Origin: Clostridiaceae bacterium
GTDB taxonomy: Bacteria > Bacillota > Clostridia > Saccharofermentanales > UBA5734
Direction: 5' to 3'
Assembly (NCBI GenBank): GCA_012522285.1
Contig: JAAYKS010000346.1
Location: 1-5,305 of the forward strand
Length of the DNA: 5,305 nt
Below the pieces are notes generated by a model that was not told the origin of the DNA, ran no database searches, and saw only the letters and a program-made list of their open reading frames with translations. Shown piece after piece: positions 1-5,252 of the stretch (its first letter is position 1; each line of letters begins with the position of its first letter). Made by a program: the position numbers and the translations under genes.

Positions 1-1377
1 AAACGCCCCTTTGTCGCGATCCTGGGCGGTGCCAAAGTTTCGGATAAAATCAGCGTTATTGAAAATCTGATCACCAAAGTCGACACCCTGATCATCGGCG
101 GCGGCATGGCGTACACCTTCTACAAAGCGCTCGGCCACGCCATCGGCAACTCACTCTGCGAAGAGGACAAGGTCGATCTGGCCGCATCACTGCTGGAAAA
201 AGCAAAAGCAAACAACGTACGGATGCTGCTGCCGATCGACAATGTCGGGGCGGACCGGTTTGCGGCCGATGCCGCATGCAAGGCTGTGGATTCCACCGAG
301 ATCCCGGACGGCTGGCAGGGACTGGATATCGGCACCCGCACGGTGGAGTTGTTCTCCGCCGCCATCCGCGAGGCGGGTACGGTGGTCTGGAACGGCCCTC
401 CAGGCGTGTTTGAGTTTGACCAGTTCGCCAATGGCACCCGTGAGATCGCCCGTGCGGTGGCGACGTCCGATGCGCTCTCCATCATCGGGGGCGGGGATTC
501 GGCCGCCGCGATCGAATTGATGGGTTTCGCGGATCAGGTCACGCACATCTCGACCGGTGGTGGAGCTTCTCTCGAGTTCCTCGAAGGCAAAGTCCTGCCC
601 GGCATTGACTGCCTGATGGACGCCGACGCGCGCCGCACCATGGCCGCGGGCAACTGGAAAATGAACAACGGCGTCCCGGCCGACGCGCTCAAGCTGGTCG
701 GTGCGCTCAAGCCGCTCGTCGCATCTGCCACCACGGAAGTGGTCGTGGGGGTTCCGTTTACCGCGCTCCCGACTGTACTCGAGGCCTGCGCCTACACCAA
801 CGTCGCGGTCGCAGCCCAGAACTGCCACTTTGAAGACAAAGGGGCCTACACCGGCGAAGTGTCTGCCGAAATGCTGGCCCGGATGGGCGTCAAGTATGTG
901 ATTCTTGGTCACAGCGAGCGCCGGGAATACTTTGTGGAAACCGACGAAATCGTCAACAAAAAAGTCAAAGCCGCCCTGCACTGGGGGGTTCGCCCGATCT
1001 TCTGCTGCGGCGAATCGCTGGAACAGCGCGAGGGAGGACACACCTTCAGCCACATCCGGGCACAGGTTGTGTACGGCTTGGCGGGGATTCCGGCCAACCG
1101 CATGGGACACATCACGATCGCATATGAGCCGATCTGGGCGATCGGCACCGGTAAAGTCGCGTCCGACGAACAGGCGCAGGAGGTTTGCTTCTTCATCCGC
1201 GGGATCGTCCGCGATCTCTACGGGGATGAAATCGCCGCCAACCAGCGCATCCTGTATGGCGGCTCCGTGAACGCCAAAAACGCGGCCGGGCTGTTTGCCA
1301 TGGCCGACATCGACGGCGGGCTGGTTGGAGGTGCGTCCCTCAAAGCGGACGACTTTGCAGTCATCTCCAACGCCTGA
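1..1377 (+). CDS. pgk-tpi: Bifunctional phosphoglycerate kinase-triosephosphate isomerase fusion (5' end missing)
   Basis: This is a cytoplasmic glycolytic enzyme that joins PGK (1,3-bisphosphoglycerate + ADP to 3-phosphoglycerate + ATP) to TPI (dihydroxyacetone phosphate to glyceraldehyde 3-phosphate). The frame is open from base 1, so the PGK N-terminal domain (roughly 190 residues) lies outside the window. Visible PGK landmarks, in window codons: GGAKVSDK 9-16, GGGMA 33-37, WNGPPGVFE 130-138, GGGDSAAA 163-170 and STGGGAS 184-190. PGK ends near codon 207. TPI begins at once with AAGNWKMN at 215-222 and keeps its catalytic residues: N218 and K220, the electrophile H304 in LGHSERR, the base E376 in YEPIWAIGTGK, and YGGSV 419-423. 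The TPI part is about 248 residues, which is full length. A similar covalent PGK-TIM is known from Thermotoga maritima. Small departures in PGK are GPPG where GPMG is usual and DIGT where DIGP is usual. The gene is followed by a hairpin terminator. Confidence 0.97.
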   Translation, partial: KRPFVAILGGAKVSDKISVIENLITKVDTLIIGGGMAYTFYKALGHAIGNSLCEEDKVDLAASLLEKAKANNVRMLLPIDNVGADRFAADAACKAVDSTEIPDGWQGLDIGTRTVELFSAAIREAGTVVWNGPPGVFEFDQFANGTREIARAVATSDALSIIGGGDSAAAIELMGFADQVTHISTGGGASLEFLEGKVLPGIDCLMDADARRTMAAGNWKMNNGVPADALKLVGALKPLVASATTEVVVGVPFTALPTVLEACAYTNVAVAAQNCHFEDKGAYTGEVSAEMLARMGVKYVILGHSERREYFVETDEIVNKKVKAALHWGVRPIFCCGESLEQREGGHTFSHIRAQVVYGLAGIPANRMGHITIAYEPIWAIGTGKVASDEQAQEVCFFIRGIVRDLYGDEIAANQRILYGGSVNAKNAAGLFAMADIDGGLVGGASLKADDFAVISNA

Positions 1378-1402
1378 TCCAGGAACTGCAGGTAAAACAT
1401 TT

Positions 1403-1433
1403 GACGGCCGGAGGCATGCCTCCGGCCGTCTTT
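1403..1433. terminator. Palindromic hairpin between the convergent pgk-tpi and FmdB genes
   Basis: Positions 1403-1430 form a perfect 28-base palindrome (arm GACGGCCGGAGGC), giving a stem of about 12 bp with a CATG loop. It lies 25 bases after the pgk-tpi stop and 30 bases from the stop of the converging zinc-ribbon gene. The plus-strand U-run is only TTT. On the minus strand the hairpin is followed by AAATGTTTT. It probably stops transcription from both sides, but the short U-runs make its efficiency uncertain. Confidence 0.75.
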
Positions 1434-1460
1434 AAATGGGGCGATAAACAGCGGCACACA

Positions 1461-1682
1461 CTACCCGTGACGGCAAGCCGCACCACACAGATGTGCGTGA
1501 GGGCAGGCCGCAGGTTCGCTGGAGGACTTTACGAAGGAAGCCGGCGCTCCCTTGAATACGGTTTCCAGCGCGGTCGATCCGCACGTGGGGCAGGGGATCC
1601 GCAGGTCGGATTTATCCGCTACGGATGCCTTTTGGTTGAATTCGTGGCTGCAGGATGTGCAGCGCAAGTCATAGTACGGCAT
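1461..1682 (-). CDS. FmdB-family zinc-ribbon protein
   Basis: This is a 73-residue protein with the typical FmdB/putative regulatory-protein start MPYYDLRCTSC. It has two CxxC knuckles, C8/C11 and C31/C34, that should bind one zinc ion, followed by GSTALETVFKG. The family is widespread, but its molecular role is not settled; FmdB was named from a proposed regulator of formamidase/amidase genes. After a Ser/Ala-rich linker the tail is again rich in Cys and His (C60, H62, H64, C66, C70, H72), which could bind a second metal. The ATG at 1680-1682 is supported by a GAGGTG Shine-Dalgarno at 1690-1695 with a 7-base gap. A weak promoter (TTGTAC at 1729-1734, 18-base spacer, TAAACT at 1705-1710) would leave a very short leader. 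The gene is monocistronic, divergent from the RraA-like gene and convergent with pgk-tpi. Confidence 0.9.
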   Translation of the reverse strand: MPYYDLRCTSCSHEFNQKASVADKSDLRIPCPTCGSTALETVFKGAPASFVKSSSEPAACPHAHLCGAACRHG

Positions 1683-1706
1683 GGCATAACACCTCGTTTT
1701 TGACAG

Positions 1707-1735
1707 TTTACCCCGGACCGCCCGCAGTGTACAAT
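1707..1735 (+). promoter_or_regulatory. Candidate sigma-A-type promoter for the RraA/Ldh_2 operon
   Basis: A -35 box TTTACC (1707-1712, 4 of 6 consensus matches) and a -10 box TACAAT (1730-1735, 5 of 6) are separated by 17 bases. The predicted start of transcription is near 1742, about 20 bases before the AAGGAGG ribosome site at 1761-1767. The elements coincide almost exactly with the weaker candidate promoter of the divergent FmdB gene. This is a prediction from sequence only. Confidence 0.55.
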
Positions 1736-1776
1736 CCCATATGTTACAACGTCACCCGACAAGGAGGCTCTCTGAT

Positions 1777-2448
1777 ATGAAAGATGTGATCCGCAACCAC
1801 CCGCGTCCGTCCGCAGAACTGCTGGAACGGTTTTCGGACCAACAGCCCGCCACGCTCCATGAATCCATGGGCAAACGCGGCGCGTTGGCCAACGACATCC
1901 GCCCGGCTTGGTTTGGCACCTGCGTGTGCGGGTCTGCGCTCACCGTCCATTGCCGCCCCGGGGACAACATCATGCTGCACAAGGCGGTCTCCCTCGCACA
2001 GCCGGGCGACGTGCTGGTCGTCTCCGCGGACGGTTTCACCGAAGCCGGGATGTGGGGCGAGATCATCACCGTGGCGGCCATCGAAAAAGGAATCCGCGGG
2101 ATCGTCACCGACGGCGGCGTCCGGGACACAATGCCGATCTATAAACTGGGCTTCCCGATGTATGCCCGCGGCTTTTCGATGAAAGGCACCACCAAGGCGA
2201 CCGGCGGAACGATCAACCAGCCGATCGTGATCGGCGGAGTGCAGGTCAAGCCAGGCGACATCGTCGTCGGCGACAACGACGGTGTGGTCGTGATGCCGCT
2301 GGAAGAAGCCGAGACCATCCTGGCGGCGGCGATCGCGCGAGAGCAAAACGAGGCTTCCGTGATGGACCGCATCCGCGCGGGTGAAAGCACCATGGACATT
2401 CTCGGATTCCAGGCGACCTATGACCGTCTGGGTCTTTCGGAGGACTGA
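1777..2448 (+). CDS. RraA/HMG-aldolase-like protein (probable 2-oxoacid aldolase or decarboxylase)
   Basis: This 223-residue protein has the RraA-like/4-hydroxy-4-methyl-2-oxoglutarate aldolase fold, at the usual family length. Landmarks: LHKAVSLAQPGDVLVV 67-82, WGE 93-95, TDGGVRD 111-117, GFPMYARG 125-132, and a C-terminal block GGVQVKPGDIVVGDNDGVVV 153-172. In characterised HMG/CHA aldolases an acidic residue, then 20 residues, then Arg-Asp holds the metal and pyruvate enolate; here that is E95, R116 and D117. The protein is therefore probably catalytic (divalent-metal aldolase, often with oxaloacetate decarboxylase side activity) and not simply an RNase E inhibitor. Substrate unknown. An in-frame ATG at 1741 exists, but AAGGAGG at 1761-1767 sits 9 bases before the ATG at 1777 and the promoter places the mRNA start near 1742, so 1777 is chosen. 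It is followed directly by the Ldh_2 gene, whose ribosome site overlaps this gene's end. Confidence 0.9.
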   Translation: MKDVIRNHPRPSAELLERFSDQQPATLHESMGKRGALANDIRPAWFGTCVCGSALTVHCRPGDNIMLHKAVSLAQPGDVLVVSADGFTEAGMWGEIITVAAIEKGIRGIVTDGGVRDTMPIYKLGFPMYARGFSMKGTTKATGGTINQPIVIGGVQVKPGDIVVGDNDGVVVMPLEEAETILAAAIAREQNEASVMDRIRAGESTMDILGFQATYDRLGLSED

Positions 2449-2450
2449 AC

Positions 2451-3536
2451 ATGGCGGAACGCGAACGGTTTGACAGTTATCTCGATCCGGCCGGCACCCG
2501 CGCGCTTTGCGAACGGATTCTGACCGGTGCGGGTCTTCCGGCCGACCAGTCCGCGGTCGTGGTCGACAATCTCGTCCGCGCGGACTTGCGCGGGATCAGT
2601 TCCCACGGTATTTCCCGCATGGCTGTCTACACCGGCCGGGTTGCGAGTGGCGGCCTCAGCACCGACGGACGCATCGAAATCGTCTCGGACGCCCCCGCGG
2701 CCATGCGGATCGACGCGCGCAACAACATGGGGGCGGTCGCCGGGACCCAGGCGATGCGCCTGGTCATCGAACGCGCCCGGACCTGCGGGATCGCGGCCGC
2801 GACGGTGTTCAACGGAAATCACTACGGATTTGCGGCGTACTATTCGATGATGGCGCTCGAGTCCGATATGATCGGCGTGGCGTTATCCAACGCGCCGCCC
2901 ACGATGGCCCCCTGGGGCGGAATGGCTCCCATGATGGGCACCAATCCGTTCAGCATCGCAGCGCCCGCGGCAAAGCACCGCCCGCTGGTGTTGGATTGTG
3001 CGTCGAGCTATGTAGCCCGCGGGAAAATCAACCTCGCGGACATCGAGAAAAAACCCATCCCGGAAGGGTGGGCACTCGACGCGGACGGTCATTCGACCAC
3101 GGATGCCGCAGCCGCACTTGCCGGTGTCGTACTCCCGTTCGGCACCTACAAGGGATCGGGCATCGCGATCATGATCGACGTGCTCAGCGCAGTGCTGAGC
3201 GGGGCTTCGTTCGGCATGCATGTCGGACAGCTCTACCGGGACGCCGACACCCCCCAGAATCTCGGGCACTTTTTTGCGGCGATTCACATCGGCATGCTCT
3301 CCGACCCGGTCGCCTTCAAGGCGGGGGTCGATCAAATCGTCGACGACATCAAGGGCAGCCGCAAGGCACCCGGTACGGACGAGATCTTCCTGCCGGGCGA
3401 ACTTGAGTTCGAGAACGAAATTTATTACATGAAAAAAGGGATCGGGGTCGGCGCGGGCGTGCTCCGCGATCTGCGGAACTTGTCACAAACGTATGGGGAC
3501 GGGACCGATCCGGAAATCCTGCAAAAGCCGGAGTAA
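2451..3536 (+). CDS. Ldh_2-family oxidoreductase (malate/L-lactate/ureidoglycolate dehydrogenase type)
   Basis: This 361-residue cytoplasmic NAD(P)-dependent dehydrogenase belongs to the Ldh_2 family (malate, L-sulfolactate, ureidoglycolate and 2,3-diketogulonate enzymes), which does not have a classical Rossmann fold. Family blocks are all present and in order: SSHGISRM 50-57 with the proposed acid/base His52, NNMG 91-94, NGNHYG 121-126, SNAPPTMAPWGG 146-157, GTNPFSIAAP 163-172, LDCASS 181-186 and GK 191-192, IPEGWALDADGHSTTD 203-218, and LPFGTYKGSGIA 228-239. It should interconvert a 2-hydroxyacid and a 2-oxoacid; the exact substrate cannot be read from the sequence. GGAGG at 2439-2443, 7 bases before the ATG, overlaps the end of the aldolase-like gene (stop at 2446-2448, 2 bases before this start). 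The two are therefore co-transcribed and probably translationally coupled. A shared substrate pathway is inference. A bidirectional terminator follows. Confidence 0.93.
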   Translation: MAERERFDSYLDPAGTRALCERILTGAGLPADQSAVVVDNLVRADLRGISSHGISRMAVYTGRVASGGLSTDGRIEIVSDAPAAMRIDARNNMGAVAGTQAMRLVIERARTCGIAAATVFNGNHYGFAAYYSMMALESDMIGVALSNAPPTMAPWGGMAPMMGTNPFSIAAPAAKHRPLVLDCASSYVARGKINLADIEKKPIPEGWALDADGHSTTDAAAALAGVVLPFGTYKGSGIAIMIDVLSAVLSGASFGMHVGQLYRDADTPQNLGHFFAAIHIGMLSDPVAFKAGVDQIVDDIKGSRKAPGTDEIFLPGELEFENEIYYMKKGIGVGAGVLRDLRNLSQTYGDGTDPEILQKPE

Positions 3537-3567
3537 GAAACACCGCCGCCGCCGTTGCTCCAAACAA

Positions 3568-3598
3568 AAAGCCCGTGCCGTCGTCCGGCGCGGGCTTT
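3568..3598. terminator. Bidirectional intrinsic terminator between the Ldh_2 and helicase genes
   Basis: Arms 3568-3580 and 3586-3598 (AAAGCCCGTGCCG with CGGCGCGGGCTTT) pair over 13 bp with one G-U-type wobble around a 5-base TCGTC loop. It lies 31 bases after the Ldh_2 stop and 20 bases beyond the helicase stop. Read on the minus strand, it ends in an arm TTT that continues as TTGTTTGG, a good U-rich tract, so it is stronger for the helicase. On the plus strand the arm's TTT is followed by CCCATCTT. Confidence 0.88.
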
Positions 3599-3618
3599 CC
3601 CATCTTAGGGACGTATTT

Positions 3619-4899
3619 TTACTGTCCGATCGGACGGGTTCGGCGGCGTCTCCCTTTCGAGCGACCCGCAGAAGAAGGCATACGGTCCGGCGGTGTCGGT
3701 GTGCGATGCGCCGGCGACTCCGATGCGCGATTTGCAGCGGTCGGCGCGGTTCCGGTCGAGACCGGTGTGCCGTTCGGTGTTGCCACTTCGTAAGGGATGA
3801 TCGGGGTTTTCGTATACTTCATGATCTCCGCCAGCCGCGGTGCGGTCAGTGAAGAGACAAAGGTGTAGGAAACGCCGCTCTTTTTGGCACGCCCGGTCCG
3901 TCCGATGCGGTGGGTGTAGTACTCGTTCTCGTTCGGTATGTCGTAGTTGAAGATCGCGTCGACGTCTTCGATGTCAAGACCCCGTGCCGCGACATCGGTC
4001 GCGACCAGCACTTTGACCTTGCCCTTGCGGAACTCGGAGATTACACGTTCGCGTGTGCGCTGTGCGATGTCGCCGTGAATGCTGGCCGTCTTGAGCCCCA
4101 TGGCCGCGAGTCGGCGAGAGACCGTGTCGGTCATGTGCTTGGTGTTGCAGAACACCATCGCGCGATCGTGTCCTTCTTCCTTGATGATGCTGACAATCGC
4201 GTCCATACGGGCTTTGCCGCTGGCATCCAGGCTGAACTGCCGGATGTGCGGACGATTTTCCTCATCCTCCGGAATGGTGACCTCAACCGCGTCTTCCCGC
4301 TGATAGATCCAGGCGATGTCGAGAACTTCGCGGGACATCGTGGCGGAAAACAGCGAGAGCTGCGCCAACTTGGGCATCGAGTCGAGGATTTTGCGCACGT
4401 CGTGTACAAATCCCATGTCGAGCATACGGTCGGCTTCGTCGAGGATGGCGGTATGCACTTCGTCCAGATAAATCGATCCGCGGTCCATATGGTCCATCAG
4501 GCGACCGGGGGTTGCGACCACGATCTGGGGATGGAGCCGGAGAGACTCGAACTGACGCTGGATGTTTTGTCCACCGTAGATCGCCACCACTTTGATATAG
4601 GGCAGATGCTTGGCGAAACTGCGCATTTCTTCGGTGATCTGCAGTGCCAGCTCGCGCGTGGGACACAGAATCAACGACTGAATGTCCTTGATGTCCGGAT
4701 CGATGTGTTCGAGAATGGGAACCCCGAACGCGCAGGTCTTGCCTGTCCCGGTCGGGGCCTTGGCAATGACGTCAAACCACTGCAACATCGGGGGGATGGT
4801 TCCGGCCTGGACGGGGGTGGGGGTCGAAAACCCCATGTCGGAAAGCGCGCGCTTGATCTGCGGCATGCATTCCAGTGATTCAAATGTGATTTCTTCCAT
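3619..4899 (-). CDS. DEAD-box ATP-dependent RNA helicase
   Basis: This 426-residue helicase uses ATP to unwind short RNA duplexes or remodel RNPs. All family motifs are intact: Q motif GFSTPTPVQ 23-31, motif I APTGTGKT 48-55, Ia PTRELA 80-85, GG 109-110, Ib TPGR 130-133, II DEAD 154-157, III SAT 185-187, IV VFCNT 249-253, QxxR 280-283, V ATDVAARGLDI 300-310 and VI HRIGRTGR 330-337. The core is followed by a low-complexity Thr/Pro/Ser tail (about 375-410) ending in a basic patch with RRRR at 417-420, probably for non-specific RNA contact. There is no recognisable extra RNA-binding domain such as the DbpA type. It is closest to general CshA/RhlE-like helicases; roles in ribosome assembly, mRNA decay or cold adaptation are family-level inference. 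The ATG at 4897-4899 is chosen because AAAGG (4905-4909) lies 5 bases upstream; a TTG at 4912-4914 has only a U-run before it. A terminator stands just upstream. Confidence 0.96.
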   Translation of the reverse strand: MEEITFESLECMPQIKRALSDMGFSTPTPVQAGTIPPMLQWFDVIAKAPTGTGKTCAFGVPILEHIDPDIKDIQSLILCPTRELALQITEEMRSFAKHLPYIKVVAIYGGQNIQRQFESLRLHPQIVVATPGRLMDHMDRGSIYLDEVHTAILDEADRMLDMGFVHDVRKILDSMPKLAQLSLFSATMSREVLDIAWIYQREDAVEVTIPEDEENRPHIRQFSLDASGKARMDAIVSIIKEEGHDRAMVFCNTKHMTDTVSRRLAAMGLKTASIHGDIAQRTRERVISEFRKGKVKVLVATDVAARGLDIEDVDAIFNYDIPNENEYYTHRIGRTGRAKKSGVSYTFVSSLTAPRLAEIMKYTKTPIIPYEVATPNGTPVSTGTAPTAANRASESPAHRTPTPPDRMPSSAGRSKGRRRRTRPIGQ

Positions 4900-4912
4900 G
4901 TTTACCTTTCGC

Positions 4913-4943
4913 AAAAAAAAGGGGAAGGAGTGATCTCCTTCCC
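4913..4943 (-). terminator. Strong intrinsic terminator after the zinc-ribbon gene, immediately before the helicase start
   Basis: On the minus strand a 9-bp stem (GGGAAGGAG at 4943-4935, ATCA loop, CTCCTTCCC at 4930-4922) is followed by C and then eight uninterrupted T residues (4920-4913). This is a textbook rho-independent terminator, 8 bases after the zinc-ribbon stop. The run of T ends only 13 bases before the helicase ATG, so the hairpin lies within any transcript that reads from the upstream gene into the helicase. It may therefore act as an attenuator as well as a terminator. Confidence 0.9.
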
Positions 4944-4951
4944 GCCTTTAC

Positions 4952-5128
4952 TCAGTACCTGCCGTAAGAGCCCCGGTCCTGGTTCATCTGCTGCTTTTTT
5001 GCCCTACGGCAATCCGGGCAGCGGGTAGGCTCGTTGTCGAAGCCTTTTTCCTTGTAGAATTCCTGCTCGCCCACGGTAAATGTGAACGTGGATCCGCAGT
5101 CTCTGCAAACGATGTTTTTGTCCGTCAT
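4952..5128 (-). CDS. Small zinc-ribbon domain protein (zf-trcl-like)
   Basis: This is a 58-residue protein with two CxxC knuckles, C8/C11 (VCRDCGSTF) and C37/C40 (RCPDCRRAKK). They are separated by a segment containing FTFTVGEQEFYKEKGF and NEPTRCPDC. This arrangement matches the short 'probable zinc-ribbon' proteins common in Clostridia and some Chloroflexota. They are thought to bind one zinc ion; their function is unknown and nucleic-acid or protein binding is only a guess. The C-terminus is basic then Gln/Gly/Tyr-rich (KKQQMNQDRGSYGRY). The start ATG at 5126-5128 has a perfect AAGGAGG (5137-5143) 8 bases upstream. The protein lies just upstream of the helicase on the same strand, separated by the terminator at 4913-4943. 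The pairing suggests, but does not prove, a shared role in RNA metabolism. Confidence 0.88.
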   Translation of the reverse strand: MTDKNIVCRDCGSTFTFTVGEQEFYKEKGFDNEPTRCPDCRRAKKQQMNQDRGSYGRY

Positions 5129-5148
5129 GTATGTTTCCTCCTTGTCTC

Positions 5149-5188
5149 AAAAGTGGAGAATTCTCAAATAACCAGCTCAATTCTCCAC
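5149..5188 (-). promoter_or_regulatory. Leader hairpin with short U-run upstream of the zinc-ribbon gene (attenuator-like, or end of an upstream transcript)
   Basis: On the minus strand a perfect 10-bp stem (GTGGAGAATT at 5188-5179 with AATTCTCCAC at 5162-5153) encloses a 16-base loop and is followed by TTTT (5152-5149). The ribosome site AAGGAGG begins 5 bases after the U-run. The position between the candidate promoters and the ribosome site fits a transcriptional attenuator or an mRNA-stabilising 5' hairpin. If an unseen gene on the same strand ends beyond the window, the hairpin could instead terminate it. The U-run is short, so termination may be inefficient. Confidence 0.55.
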
Positions 5189-5205
5189 GTGTGAAACAAA
5201 GAGAG

Positions 5206-5235
5206 ATTGTATGGAATGAGGGGTTCCTCCGTCGA
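5206..5235 (-). promoter_or_regulatory. Candidate proximal promoter for the zinc-ribbon gene
   Basis: On the minus strand TCGACG (5235-5230, 4 of 6 matches to the -35 consensus) and TACAAT (5211-5206, 5 of 6) are 18 bases apart. Transcription would start near 5199, leaving a leader of about 70 bases that begins shortly before the hairpin at 5153-5188. The -35 overlaps a short inverted repeat (GTCGA, 6 bases, TCGAC; 5231-5246) that could be an operator. Confidence 0.4.
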
Positions 5236-5252
5236 GGTTGGTCGACTGGGTA

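Noticed and set aside
187..1110. Long open frame of 307 codons on the minus strand inside pgk-tpi
   Set aside because: It lies fully antisense to unmistakable PGK and TPI motifs; long antisense frames are expected in GC-rich coding DNA, and its translation resembles no family I recognise.
1700..1705. Perfect -35 consensus TTGACA upstream of the RraA-like gene
   Set aside because: It is 24 bases from the TACAAT -10 and no acceptable -10 occurs at 16-18 bases; the TTTACC at 1707-1712 is correctly spaced instead.
1741..1776. Upstream ATG at 1741 as the start of the RraA-like protein
   Set aside because: The AAGGAGG site lies inside this extension and is well placed for the ATG at 1777, and the predicted transcript starts at about 1742, so the upstream ATG would be at or before the mRNA end.
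2507..3406. Open frame of 299 codons on the plus strand in another frame of the dehydrogenase gene
   Set aside because: Its translation is Arg/Gly/His-rich nonsense, while the overlapping frame gives a complete Ldh_2 protein.
3910..4878. Open frame of 322 codons on the plus strand opposite the helicase
   Set aside because: The opposite strand carries every DEAD-box motif in order. The plus-strand translation is rich in Asp/Val/His/Arg without recognisable domains and is a shadow.
4900..4914. TTG at 4912-4914 as the helicase start
   Set aside because: It directly follows the T8 tract of a terminator and has no ribosome site; the ATG at 4897-4899 has AAAGG correctly spaced.
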